From the NCBI RefSeq assembly GCF_006874705.1, contig NZ_CP035382.1:4588001-4652000 (forward strand): a stretch of DNA of 64,000 nucleotides. Reading direction: 5' to 3'. The position numbers were made by a program, and so were the translations under genes. This stretch comes from Leclercia adecarboxylata (lineage in GTDB: Bacteria; Pseudomonadota; Gammaproteobacteria; Enterobacterales; Enterobacteriaceae). The notes under the pieces are model-generated. The model had not been told where the DNA came from. It made no database searches and saw only the letters and a list, made by a program, of their open reading frames with translations. Below, piece after piece: positions 27,736 through 36,272 of the stretch (its first letter is position 1; each line of letters opens with the position of its first letter).

Positions 27736-28662
27736 CTATTCCTTAACCCGCGCCCGCTTCCCTCTCTGCTCTTCATTACTTTCAGCAGTTTCCACCAACG
27801 CAAAACTAAAATTCACCTCCGTATGCTCCCCGTCAAGATCCCGCTGTTTAGCTACGGCACTGTCCGTAATCTTCACCGGATCCGCAATCAGCTCCGCCCT
27901 CGTCGCAAAGGCAAAGTCATCCCACAGATACTCATCCCCGTTCAGGTTGATCTGCGTGGTCAGGTGCTTATACCCCGGTGCCGAGACAAAGAAGTGCACG
28001 TGCGCCGGGCGGTTACCGTGGCGGCCAATGGCTGTCAGCAGCTTCTGGGTTGGGCCATCCGGCGGACAGCCGTAGCCGCACGGCACGATGCTGCGCACCG
28101 CATAGCGGCCGTCTTCACCGGTACGGATGCGGCGGCGCAGGTTATATTCGCTCTGGGACTGGTCGAAGAACGAGTAGCCGCCGAGGGTGTTGGCGTGCCA
28201 GATATCCACGATCGCGCCCGCCACCGGCTTACCCTGCAGATCGGTCACCTGGCCCTGCAGCCACATGGTTTCCGCCTGCTCCCGACCGTCGTCCATGCGG
28301 GCAAAGCCATCGCTCAGCGGCGCATTTGCCACGTACAGCGGGCCTTCGATGGTGCGCGGGGTTCCCTGGTTCTCGCCGGATGCCGCTTCTTTCTCGTCGG
28401 CACGCATATCCAGATAGTGCTCCAGGCCCAGGCCAGCCGCCAGCAGCGCCGCTTCCTGGCGACCGCCCAGCTCGTTGAGGTAGTTCACCGCCACCCAGAA
28501 CTCTTCGTCGGTGACGTCGAACTGCTTGATGGTTTTGCACAGGTCGCTCAGCAGCTGGTGCATGATGTTTTTCAGACGATCGTTACCGCCGGTGGCGTTT
28601 AAGCCGCTGCTGATCGCCAGTAAGGATTCCAGTTCGGTTTGATGTGCAGGATTCACGGACAT
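27736..28662 (-). CDS. catA: Catechol 1,2-dioxygenase
   Basis: CatA opens catechol between the hydroxyls to cis,cis-muconate using non-haem Fe(III). The 308-residue product has the N-terminal helical linker domain and the intradiol catalytic core: iron ligands are visible as the Tyr in EGPLYVANAPL, the second Tyr in the RYAVRSIVPCGYGCP region and the two His in RPAHVHFFV. Family length is about 305-312. AGAGGAAG precedes the ATG. It is the last gene of the iac-pca-cat operon; the catechol it consumes is produced by the iac genes upstream. Order on the minus strand is pcaD-catB-catC-catA, with short gaps. Confidence 0.95.
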   Translation of the reverse strand: MSVNPAHQTELESLLAISSGLNATGGNDRLKNIMHQLLSDLCKTIKQFDVTDEEFWVAVNYLNELGGRQEAALLAAGLGLEHYLDMRADEKEAASGENQGTPRTIEGPLYVANAPLSDGFARMDDGREQAETMWLQGQVTDLQGKPVAGAIVDIWHANTLGGYSFFDQSQSEYNLRRRIRTGEDGRYAVRSIVPCGYGCPPDGPTQKLLTAIGRHGNRPAHVHFFVSAPGYKHLTTQINLNGDEYLWDDFAFATRAELIADPVKITDSAVAKQRDLDGEHTEVNFSFALVETAESNEEQRGKRARVKE

Positions 28663-28707
28663 TGCATCTTCCTCTTTGTAGGGTTCAGTTTGTTGTTATG
28701 TCGACGA

Positions 28708-28995
28708 CTACTGTTCGTTATGAATGGAGGACGGATGCGTACACAGGGGCTGCACGCTGATTTCCATCCAGGGGTAGAGCGGCAGCGCGGTCAGGATGTC
28801 GTGCAGCTCCTGGTTGTCCGCCACGTCAAAAATGCTGACGTTGGCGTACTGCCCGACCACGCGCCAGATGTGCGGCCATTTACCTTCCCGCTGTAAGCGC
28901 TGGGAGTAGGCTTTCTCTTTCGCTTTGATCGCTTCAACCTCTGCCGAAGGCAGCGACGACGGGATGTTGACCGTCATTTCCACTTTAAAAAGCAT
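28708..28995 (-). CDS. catC: Muconolactone delta-isomerase
   Basis: A 95-residue CatC that isomerises muconolactone to 3-oxoadipate enol-lactone. It shows the family pattern MLFKVEMTVNIP, EKAYSQRLQREGKWPHIWRVVG and LPLYPWMEISVQPLCTHPSS. CatC forms a ferredoxin-like decamer in characterised species. AAAAGGAAAA gives a ribosome site. Lies 12 nt after catB and 45 nt before catA. Confidence 0.95.
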   Translation of the reverse strand: MLFKVEMTVNIPSSLPSAEVEAIKAKEKAYSQRLQREGKWPHIWRVVGQYANVSIFDVADNQELHDILTALPLYPWMEISVQPLCTHPSSIHNEQ

Positions 28996-29007
28996 CGCGT
29001 TTTCCTT

Positions 29008-30123
29008 TTATTGACGTGCGTAATGACGCAGCTTGTCTTCATCGATCTCGACGCCCAGTCCTGGCCCCTGCGGTAACGTCACCTCTCCCTGGCTGAATTC
29101 CAGCGGACGTACCACGATGTCATCCTTCAGCAGCAGCGGGCCGAACATCTCGGTGCCCCACTGCATGTTTACCGTCGACCAGGCATGCAGCGAGGCCACG
29201 GTGCCGAGCGTCCCTTCCAGCATGGTGCCGCCGTACAGCGCCACACCCGCCGCCTGCGCCACGTGCGCCAGCTTCAGGGCCTGCGCCGGGCCGCCCGCTT
29301 TGGCGATCTTCAGGGCATACGCGCCGGTAAAGCCGCCGCTTGCGAGGGCGTAGCCGTCATGGCTGGTTGCCACCGCTTCGTCGGCGAGGATCGGTACCGC
29401 GAAACGCTGGCTGAGAGTGATAAGCCCCTGTCGATCCCAGAGCGGGATCGGCTGTTCCACCAGGTCGATCCCGCCGTCCTGCAGCCGGGTCATCCCTTTG
29501 ATGGCGGTGGTCAGATCCCAGGCCTGGTTAACGTCGACCCGCACGCTCACCTCATCCCCCAGCGCGGCTTTGATCGCCAGGGCGTGTCGAATGTCCACAT
29601 CCAGCCCGCGGGCGCCAATCTTCAGCTTGAAGGTGTTGTGCCGCCCTTCCGCCAGCAGGCGTTTACCCTCTTCAATGTCTTTTTGCGTGTCGCCGCTCGC
29701 CAGGGTCCACAGCACCGGCAGGCGTTGCGTCAATGCCCCGCCCAGCAGGGAGCTCACCGGCAGACCCAGCGCTTTACCCTGGGCATCGAGAAACGCGGTT
29801 TCGAGGGCGGATTTGGCAAAAGTGTTGCCCTTCACGCTGGCGTTCATCTTCTCCGCCAGGTCGGCCACGCCGTGGAACGACTGGCCGCACAGGAGTGGAG
29901 CCAGATAGGTTTCAATGGCGGATTTGATCGCCTCCGGGCTTTCGGCGCCGTAGCTCAGGCCGCCGATGGTGGTGGCTTCGCCCCAGCCGGTGATGCCGTT
30001 CGCGCACTCCATGCGGACAATGGTCAGCGTCTGGCAGCCCATGGTCGCCATCGACAGCTTGTGCGGGCGAATGGTCGGGATATCCACCAGCCAGCAGGCC
30101 AGGGATTCAATGGTGATGGTCAT
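29008..30123 (-). CDS. catB: Muconate cycloisomerase
   Basis: CatB cyclises cis,cis-muconate to muconolactone with a divalent metal (Mn2+ in characterised enzymes). The 371-residue enolase-superfamily protein has an N-terminal capping domain and a barrel domain with the general base in TFKLKIGA, metal ligands in RVDVNQAW, DLVEQP and LADEAV, and the second Lys in ALKIAKAGG. CAGGAG precedes the ATG. It overlaps the pcaD 3' end by 17 nt, so translation is coupled. Confidence 0.95.
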   Translation of the reverse strand: MTITIESLACWLVDIPTIRPHKLSMATMGCQTLTIVRMECANGITGWGEATTIGGLSYGAESPEAIKSAIETYLAPLLCGQSFHGVADLAEKMNASVKGNTFAKSALETAFLDAQGKALGLPVSSLLGGALTQRLPVLWTLASGDTQKDIEEGKRLLAEGRHNTFKLKIGARGLDVDIRHALAIKAALGDEVSVRVDVNQAWDLTTAIKGMTRLQDGGIDLVEQPIPLWDRQGLITLSQRFAVPILADEAVATSHDGYALASGGFTGAYALKIAKAGGPAQALKLAHVAQAAGVALYGGTMLEGTLGTVASLHAWSTVNMQWGTEMFGPLLLKDDIVVRPLEFSQGEVTLPQGPGLGVEIDEDKLRHYARQ

Positions 30124-30886
30124 GTACAGCTCCTGCGGTTAAAAAGGTCACGACGTGGTGGTTGAACCCGGACGGGCAGGCCACGTTCGACAGGTGTGAG
30201 GCGGGCAAGGCGACGCATTCGGTCTGCTTCGCCTGGGCGGCAAGCCATTCGGCGTCCTGCACGGTAGTGACCGGATCTTCAGTACCGGCAATCACCAGCA
30301 TCGGGCGCAGCATGGCGGCGACCTCATCGCGCAGATCCGCCGTTGCCAGCGCTTCGCAGCAGGCGGCATAGCCTTCGGTTGGGGTATCGGCGAGATCGTC
30401 GATCAGCAGCTGGACCATCCCGGGGTTCTGCTGGCGATACGCCGGAGTAAACCAGCGATCCGCCGCGGTGCTGGCGACCGGGCCCATCCCCTGCTGGCGC
30501 ACGGTGGCCGCACGCTGCAACCAGCCTCTGGACTCGCCGATTTTTGCCGCGGTATTGGCGACCACGATGCGCGGAAAACGCGACGGGGCGTGGCGGTTGA
30601 GCCACATCCCGGTCATCCCGCCGAGAGAGATGCCGCAGTAAAAGGCGCGCTCAATATCCAGATGATCCAGCAGAGCGATCGCGTCCTGCCCCAGCAAATC
30701 AAGGGTGATGCCCTCTGCCGGAACCGGAGAGCGACCGTGCCCGCGGGTGTTGTAGCGCAGCACGCGGAAGTGTTGAGTAAAGTCGGCCATCTGCCCCTGC
30801 CACATCTGCCAGGTGGTGCCCAGCGAGTTAGAGAGCACCAGCACCGGGGCCTCTTCCGGGCCATCGAGGCGATATTCCAGATCCAT
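30107..30886 (-). CDS. pcaD: 3-oxoadipate enol-lactonase
   Basis: An alpha/beta hydrolase of 259 residues that hydrolyses 3-oxoadipate enol-lactone to 3-oxoadipate. Visible are LSNSLGTTWQMWQ (oxyanion region), the nucleophile elbow CGISLGGMTG, and the acid-base segments IAGTEDPVT and LPASHLSNV. It begins immediately after the pcaJ TAA stop, and its GAGGAGG ribosome site lies inside the end of pcaJ. A His-rich tail (HDHHH) ends the protein. Confidence 0.94.
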   Translation of the reverse strand: MDLEYRLDGPEEAPVLVLSNSLGTTWQMWQGQMADFTQHFRVLRYNTRGHGRSPVPAEGITLDLLGQDAIALLDHLDIERAFYCGISLGGMTGMWLNRHAPSRFPRIVVANTAAKIGESRGWLQRAATVRQQGMGPVASTAADRWFTPAYRQQNPGMVQLLIDDLADTPTEGYAACCEALATADLRDEVAAMLRPMLVIAGTEDPVTTVQDAEWLAAQAKQTECVALPASHLSNVACPSGFNHHVVTFLTAGAVHDHHH

Positions 30887-31549
30887 TTACGCCTCCTCGG
30901 TTTCGGCGTTGAGGGCAAAGGTCAGCGCCACCGGGGTGACGGACTGGAGATACTCCGCCGTCACGTCGCCAAACAGCTCGCGCACCAGGATGCCCTGCGC
31001 AGTGATATCCATCACCGCCATATCGGTGTAGATCCGGTCGATGCAGGCCATCCCGGTCAGCGGATAGGTGCAAGCCTGGACGATTTTGCACTCGCCCTGA
31101 CGGGTCAGATGCTCGGTCATCACATAGACGCGCTTCGCGCCAATCGCCAGATCCATCGCCCCGCCGACGGCAGGAATGGAGGACGGTTCGCCGGTGCTCC
31201 AGTTGGCCAGATCGCCGCGCTCGGAGACCTGATAGGCCCCCAGCACGCAGATATCGAGGTGGCCGCCGCGCATCATGGTGAAGGAGTCGCCGTGGTGGAA
31301 ATAGCAGCCGCCCTGAAGCAGGGTCACCGGCTGTTTCCCGGCGTTAATCAGCTCCGGATCTTCTTCTCCCGGCGCAGGCGCAGGCCCCATGCCGAGAATG
31401 CCGTTTTCGCTGTGCAGGAAGATCTCGCGATCCGCCGGGAGGTAGTTGGCGATCCGGGTCGGCAGGCCAATGCCGAGGTTCACGTAGGCCCCTTCCGGGA
31501 TGTCCCGCGCAATGCGCTCGGCCAGCTGTTGATGGGTCAGTTTATTCAC
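30887..31549 (-). CDS. pcaJ: 3-oxoadipate CoA-transferase subunit B
   Basis: The beta subunit (220 aa) of the succinyl-CoA:3-oxoadipate CoA-transferase. The catalytic glutamate lies in LHSENGILGMGP and the family stretch YVNLGIGLPTRIANYL is near the N-terminus. Start is GTG at 31549 with AAGGAG 4-5 nt upstream. It pairs with PcaI encoded 9 nt upstream. Together they make 3-oxoadipyl-CoA; the thiolase for the final step (PcaF) is not in this window. Confidence 0.93.
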   Translation of the reverse strand: MNKLTHQQLAERIARDIPEGAYVNLGIGLPTRIANYLPADREIFLHSENGILGMGPAPAPGEEDPELINAGKQPVTLLQGGCYFHHGDSFTMMRGGHLDICVLGAYQVSERGDLANWSTGEPSSIPAVGGAMDLAIGAKRVYVMTEHLTRQGECKIVQACTYPLTGMACIDRIYTDMAVMDITAQGILVRELFGDVTAEYLQSVTPVALTFALNAETEEA

Positions 31550-31558
31550 GGGATCTCC

Positions 31559-32245
31559 TTATGCTGTCTGCGGCAGGCGAACGGGTGCGACCGTCACCAC
31601 GCGTTGAACAAAAATCCCCGGCGTCACCACCGCTTCCGGGTCGAGTTCGCCGAGGGCGACCATCTCGCTCACCTGGGCAATGGTGCAGCTGGCCGCCGCA
31701 GCCATGATCGGCCCGAAGTTGCGCCCGGTTTTGTCATACACCAGGTTGCCCCAGCGGTCGGCCTTCAGGGCTTTGATCAGGGCGAAATCGGCTTTGAGCG
31801 GGTACTCGAGGACATAATCTTTGCCGTCGATGTGACGAATCTCTTTGCCCGCCGCCAGCTCTGTGCCAAATCCGGTGGGGGTGAAAATTGCCCCCAGGCC
31901 GCTGCCGCCCGCCTGAATGCGTGCCGCAAGGTTGCCCTGCGGCACCAGCTCCAGCTCGACTTCGCCCCGGCGGTAGAGGTCGTCAAACACCCAGGAGTCG
32001 GTCTGGCGCGGGAAGGAGCAGATCACCTTCTTCACGCAGCCGGCCTTCAGCAGCGCAGCCAGGCCGTAATCACCGTTCCCGGCGTTGTTGCTGATCAGGG
32101 TCAGATCCCGCGGCTGGCGGCGGATCAGGGCATCCAGCAGTTCGGCGGGCTGACCGGCCGCGCCAAATCCGCCCACCATCACCACCGCGCCGTCGAAAAT
32201 GTCCGCCACGGCGGCATCGGCGGCGGCAATCCGTTTATCAATCAT
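31559..32245 (-). CDS. pcaI: 3-oxoadipate CoA-transferase subunit A
   Basis: The alpha subunit (228 aa), with the CoA-binding GGFGAAGQPAELLDAL near residue 25-40, SNNAGNGDYGLAALL and TPTGFGTELAAGKE. It forms the heteromeric CoA-transferase with PcaJ. The ATG overlaps the upstream transporter stop (ATGA), so they are coupled. Confidence 0.93.
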   Translation of the reverse strand: MIDKRIAAADAAVADIFDGAVVMVGGFGAAGQPAELLDALIRRQPRDLTLISNNAGNGDYGLAALLKAGCVKKVICSFPRQTDSWVFDDLYRRGEVELELVPQGNLAARIQAGGSGLGAIFTPTGFGTELAAGKEIRHIDGKDYVLEYPLKADFALIKALKADRWGNLVYDKTGRNFGPIMAAAASCTIAQVSEMVALGELDPEAVVTPGIFVQRVVTVAPVRLPQTA

Positions 32246-33567
32246 TTGCTTACCTCGTTGTTTTTATTCGTGGACGGCAGGCTGCGCAGGGCGATCCACG
32301 CCAGCAGCGCATAGGCCATCAGCAGCAGGGAGACCGGCCAGGAGGCGTCGAAATGCATCAGCAGCGCCACCGCCAGCATCGGTCCCAGACCGCCGGAGAA
32401 GATCGAGCCCACCTCATGCCCCAGCGCCAGGCCGGAGTAGCGCACGCGCACCGGGAACAGGTCGCTCATGATGCAGGGCTGAGTGCCGATCATCGCCCCG
32501 TGGCAGAACGGCAGGCCGAGCAGCATCGCCACCATGATCCAGCCGTAGTCCCCGGTGGAGAGCAGCCAGAAGAACGGGAAGGCCATCACCAGCAGACCCA
32601 TCACGCCGATGTAGTAGACCGGCTTCAGGCCGATGCGATCCGAGAGCGCGCCCCAGAACAGGATCGAGAAGAACTCCACCAGCATCGCCAGGGTCACGGC
32701 GCTGATGATCTCCCCGGTGCCAATGCCGATGTGTTTGGCGTAGACCACCGAGAAGGTAAAGAAGATATAGGAGGCCCCGTTCTCCGGCAGACGCAGGGCG
32801 ATGGCCTGGAGCAGCGCCTTCGGGTGCTCGCGGATCAGCACCATCAGCGGGATCTTCTCGTGCTTCGCCTCCGGTTTTGCCTGACTGAAAGCCTTGCTCT
32901 CGCGGATGTTTTTGCGGATATAGACCCCGACCAGGAAAATCACGATGCTGAGCAGGAAAGGCACGCGCCAGCCCCAGCTCATCAGGTCGTCTTCCGGCAG
33001 CTTCTGCACCAGATAAAAGGCGAAGGCGGAGAGGACAAACCCGCCGGACACCCCCATCTGGCTCCAGGCGGTAAAGTAGCCGCGACGCGACGCCGGGGCG
33101 TTCTCGCTCAACATCAGCACCCCGCCGCCCCACTCGCCGCCGGACGCCACGCCCTGTAAAAAGCGCAGGGTGATGAGCGAGATTGGCGCCCAGATGCCAA
33201 TCTGCGCATAGACCGGCAGCAGGCCGATCACAAAGGTGGTGGCTCCCATCAGGGTCAGGGTCATGATCAGCGTCATCTTGCGGCTGTAACGATCCCCGAT
33301 ATGGCCGAAGACGATCCCGCCCAGCGGACGGGCAAGGAAACCCACCGCAAAGCCGGAGAAGGCCAGCAGCGTGCCCTGCATCGGGTCGCCGCCCACCGGG
33401 AAGAACAGCGGCCCGAAGACCAGCGCCGCGGCGGTGCCGTAGAGGAAGAAGTCATACCATTCCAGGGCATTGCCCAGCACCGAGGCGATCACCAGCTTGC
33501 GCAGCTGTCCGGCATCCTGTGCGCCCGCAGCCGGGGCAGCAGTTGTTTGAGTCTCAACATGGCTCAT
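32242..33567 (-). CDS. MFS transporter of the metabolite:H+ symporter (MHS/ShiA-like) family
   Basis: A 441-residue inner-membrane protein with 12 predicted segments. LGNALEWYDFFLYGTAAALVF, RPLGGIVFGHIGDRYSRK and RFLQGVASGGEWGGG are the signatures of the MHS family that includes ShiA, ProP and KgtP. Its location between iacG and pcaI inside the operon suggests that it imports indole-3-acetate or a related aromatic acid; the substrate is inferred from position only. The start is at ATG 33567 with AAGGT upstream. Confidence 0.87.
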   Translation of the reverse strand: MSHVETQTTAAPAAGAQDAGQLRKLVIASVLGNALEWYDFFLYGTAAALVFGPLFFPVGGDPMQGTLLAFSGFAVGFLARPLGGIVFGHIGDRYSRKMTLIMTLTLMGATTFVIGLLPVYAQIGIWAPISLITLRFLQGVASGGEWGGGVLMLSENAPASRRGYFTAWSQMGVSGGFVLSAFAFYLVQKLPEDDLMSWGWRVPFLLSIVIFLVGVYIRKNIRESKAFSQAKPEAKHEKIPLMVLIREHPKALLQAIALRLPENGASYIFFTFSVVYAKHIGIGTGEIISAVTLAMLVEFFSILFWGALSDRIGLKPVYYIGVMGLLVMAFPFFWLLSTGDYGWIMVAMLLGLPFCHGAMIGTQPCIMSDLFPVRVRYSGLALGHEVGSIFSGGLGPMLAVALLMHFDASWPVSLLLMAYALLAWIALRSLPSTNKNNEVSK

Positions 33568-33591
33568 CCGCGTTACCTTTTATTTTGGGTG

Positions 33592-34086
33592 TTACGCTTC
33601 CAGGTCATGCCCGACGGCATGGTAGCGACGGTTAAAGTAAACGAGGCCGCGCGGCGTTTCGCTGATGCGTATCGCCTGCACCTGGCAGTAGAAAACCGAG
33701 TGGCTGCCCACTTCATGGCAGGTATCGATCAGGCAGTCGAAGCTGGCGACGGATGAGCTGAGCACCGGTGCGCCGCTGGCCAGCACCTGCCAGGAGTCAT
33801 ACGCAAAGCGCTGCTCGGAGCGCAGGCTGGCGTTGGCGAACACCCCGGAGAGATCCTGATGGTCGCTGGAGAGCACGTTGACGCACAGGGCCCCGTTCTG
33901 CCTGAAGGGCGCGTGGGCAAAGGAGTTGCGGTTCATGCAGACCAGCAGCGTCGGCGGCGAGTCCGTAACGCTGCACACGGCGGAGGCGGTAAAGCCAAAC
34001 TTGCCCGCCGGGCCGTCGGTGGTGATCACCGAGACCGCACTTCCCAGCTGTGCCATCGCATTACGAAATTCGGTTTGCAGTGTCAT
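33592..34086 (-). CDS. iacG: Flavin reductase, IacG-like
   Basis: A 164-residue HpaC/NtaB-type FMN reductase (MAQLGSAVSVITTDGPAGKFGFTASAVCSV, PPTLLVCMNRNS, NVLSSDHQDLSGVF). Such proteins supply reduced flavin to a two-component monooxygenase; the partner here should be IacA at the head of the operon. Position right after the ferredoxin reductase matches the iac gene order known from Pseudomonas putida 1290. Confidence 0.88.
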   Translation of the reverse strand: MTLQTEFRNAMAQLGSAVSVITTDGPAGKFGFTASAVCSVTDSPPTLLVCMNRNSFAHAPFRQNGALCVNVLSSDHQDLSGVFANASLRSEQRFAYDSWQVLASGAPVLSSSVASFDCLIDTCHEVGSHSVFYCQVQAIRISETPRGLVYFNRRYHAVGHDLEA

Positions 34087-34096
34087 AAGGGTTTCC

Positions 34097-35029
34097 TCAC
34101 AGATCGATAACTAAACGGGCGCTTTTCGCCCGGGAACAACACAACAAAATCTGGTCGCCGTCGGCTTTCTCTTCGTCGGTCAGGTAGCTGTCGCGATGGT
34201 CCGGCTCGCCCTCCAGCACGTCGGTCAGGCAGCTGCCGCAGATCCCCTGTTTGCAGGAGACGCACACCTTCAGCCCGGCCAGTGCCAGCGCCTCGACGAT
34301 GGTCTGGCTCTCCAGCACCTGCACGGTGATGCCGCTGGCTGCCGCGAAGACTTCGAATGCCGCGCCGCCGGTTTCGACTTCGGCGCTGAAACACTCCAGA
34401 TGCACCTGCTCCGGGCAGTAACCCAGGGCCGCGGCCTGTTCAGTAACGGCATCCATCAGCCGCGTCGGGCCGCAGGTGTAGACGTGGGTATTGGCCGGGA
34501 CGTCGGTCAGCACTGCCGCCAGGTTCAGCCGCCGGGTGTCGCTGAAGTGCAGCTGAACGCGGTCGGCCCAGGCCGCCTGCTCCAGTTGCGTAATAAAGGC
34601 CGCCCCATCGCGGGTACGGGCGCAGTAGTGCAGGCTGAAAGAGCGCCCGCAGGCGTGCAGCTCGGCGGCCATCGCCAGCATCGGGGTGATGCCAATTCCG
34701 CCGCCAATCAGCAGGCTGTGGCTGGCTGACGCATCCAGCGCAAACAGGTTGCGCGGTTCGCTGACCGGGATCCGATCCCCCACGTTGAGGGCGTGGGCGG
34801 CAAGGGAGCCCCCCTGGGATTGGGTATCTTTCAGAATGCCGAGCTGGTAGTGCTGGCGATCTTCAGGGTCGCCGCACAGGGAGTACGGACGCACCAGGTC
34901 GTCTGCCAGATGCAGATCGATATGCGCCCCCGCGCTGAAGGCCGGGAGGTCGATACCCTCAGCATGCGCCAGCGTCAGCAGGACCACCTCGCCCTGCAAC
35001 TCCCGCCTGATAACCTGTAATGTCAGCAT
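34097..35029 (-). CDS. iacF: PDR/VanB-type oxidoreductase, IacF-like
   Basis: A 310-residue reductase with an N-terminal flavin-binding barrel (HLADDLVRPYSLCGDPED), an NAD-binding domain (SLLIGGGIGITPMLAMAAEL, YTCGPTRLMDAV) and a C-terminal plant-type 2Fe-2S ferredoxin domain (CVSCKQGICGSC with the fourth Cys in ILLCCSRAK). This is the phthalate-dioxygenase-reductase architecture. It most likely feeds electrons to the Rieske oxygenase IacCD. AAGGAG precedes the ATG. Confidence 0.9.
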   Translation of the reverse strand: MLTLQVIRRELQGEVVLLTLAHAEGIDLPAFSAGAHIDLHLADDLVRPYSLCGDPEDRQHYQLGILKDTQSQGGSLAAHALNVGDRIPVSEPRNLFALDASASHSLLIGGGIGITPMLAMAAELHACGRSFSLHYCARTRDGAAFITQLEQAAWADRVQLHFSDTRRLNLAAVLTDVPANTHVYTCGPTRLMDAVTEQAAALGYCPEQVHLECFSAEVETGGAAFEVFAAASGITVQVLESQTIVEALALAGLKVCVSCKQGICGSCLTDVLEGEPDHRDSYLTDEEKADGDQILLCCSRAKSARLVIDL

Positions 35030-35038
35030 GTTGACTCC

Positions 35039-35779
35039 TTAACGCATAAACAGACCGCCGTTGATGTCCCAGGTCGCCCCGGTGACAAACGACGCCTGTT
35101 CGGATGCCAGCAAGGCCACGGCCTGGGCGACAAACTCTGCTTCCCCTAGCTGGCCCACCGGGATCGTTTGCAGCAGCCCGGGCATCTTCTCTTCCGGCAC
35201 CAGGGCGTGAACCATGGGCAGATCCAGCGGGCCCGGGGCGATGGCGTTGACCGTTACGCCGGATTTGCTCAGCTCGCGGGCAAAGATTTTGGTCAGGGTC
35301 AGAATGCCGCCCTTCGAGGCCGCGTAGTGGGCCCCGGAGGCAGTGCCGCCGTTCTGCCCGGCCAGCGAGGCCAGATTAATGATGCGACCGTAGCCGCGGG
35401 TGGCGAAGTAGCGCCCAAAGGTCTGACAGCCGACAAAGGTGCCGCGCAGGTTGGTGGCGATCACCCGGTCGAACTCCTCGACGTCAATCTCCATCACCGG
35501 GGTGGCGAGGGTCAGGGCAGCATTGTTGACCAGCACCTCCAGGCTGCCGAAGCGTTCAATGGTCGCCTCGAGCGCCCGGGTGAAATCCTGCGGCTGGCAG
35601 ATATCCAGCCCCAGCGCCAGCACCCTGCCCTGACCGTCATCGAGACGATCTGCGGCCTCCCGGGCGCGATCCACATCGACATCGGTCAGCACCACCTGAT
35701 AACCCTGCTTCAGCAGATGAGCGGCAATGGCGTTGCCCAGACCGGCGGCGGCGCCGGTCACTAATACGGTTTGCGTCAT
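35039..35779 (-). CDS. iacE: Short-chain dehydrogenase/reductase, IacE-like
   Basis: A 246-residue SDR: cofactor loop TGAAAGLGNAIA near residue 8-19, NNAA motif, catalytic Ser in NLASLAG, and YAASKGG with the Tyr-Lys pair. It corresponds by type and order to IacE of indole-3-acetate degraders, which takes part in converting oxindole-acetate intermediates; its exact step is not certain. ATG at 35779 with AGGAA is chosen over an upstream extension of 14 codons that lacks a ribosome site. Confidence 0.88.
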   Translation of the reverse strand: MTQTVLVTGAAAGLGNAIAAHLLKQGYQVVLTDVDVDRAREAADRLDDGQGRVLALGLDICQPQDFTRALEATIERFGSLEVLVNNAALTLATPVMEIDVEEFDRVIATNLRGTFVGCQTFGRYFATRGYGRIINLASLAGQNGGTASGAHYAASKGGILTLTKIFARELSKSGVTVNAIAPGPLDLPMVHALVPEEKMPGLLQTIPVGQLGEAEFVAQAVALLASEQASFVTGATWDINGGLFMR

Positions 35780-35789
35780 GGACGGTTCC

Positions 35790-36272
35790 TCAGAGGATGT
35801 AGCCGATGCTGTGCAGCACATCGTCGCTGTTAACCAGGCGGATCACCTTCTGCGTAATCAGCAACCTGCCCTCCTGCGGCTTGAGGTGCCAGGTGATGTC
35901 CGCCGCGTAGTGGCGGCTGTGGCCTTTGCGGTGCTCCCACAGGGATTGCGCCCCGCGCACCACGATCAGATCCTCGCTGGACTCCAGCAGGCGGAAGCGC
36001 GACAGGGTGCGCAGCGTTCTGGCCCGCGGCGTAGTGGAGATTGACTCCCCGCTGTAGAGGCGCTTCACCCGGCGCTCGCGCATGTGGTGATCGTCGCAGG
36101 CGTAGTTAAGGGTGTTTTTGAAATCGTTCTCGTTCGGGTCGATCGGCACCACGTACAGGCCGTCGCGCTGCCACAGATCCAGCCAGGCGTTGAACTCGCC
36201 CTGGTCCAGCAGATCGCCTTCGAGGTTAATTACGGACATCGCCGCAAACAGCACAGAATCTGGCGTCATCAT
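35790..36272 (-). CDS. iacD: Aromatic-ring-hydroxylating dioxygenase beta subunit, IacD-like
   Basis: A 160-residue cone-shaped beta subunit of a Rieske non-haem iron oxygenase (FNAWLDLWQRDGLYVVPID, RARTLRTLSRFRLL, DITWHLKP). It has a structural role in the alpha-beta complex. Start is ATG 36272, which overlaps the iacC stop (ATGA) and has GGAGAG upstream; an alternative ATG follows directly. Confidence 0.9.
   Translation of the reverse strand: MMTPDSVLFAAMSVINLEGDLLDQGEFNAWLDLWQRDGLYVVPIDPNENDFKNTLNYACDDHHMRERRVKRLYSGESISTTPRARTLRTLSRFRLLESSEDLIVVRGAQSLWEHRKGHSRHYAADITWHLKPQEGRLLITQKVIRLVNSDDVLHSIGYIL

Noticed and set aside
30590..32314. 574-codon plus-strand ORF opposite pcaD-pcaJ-pcaI
   Set aside because: Antisense shadow of three well-supported genes in GC-rich DNA; the His, Arg and Gln-rich product has no family character.
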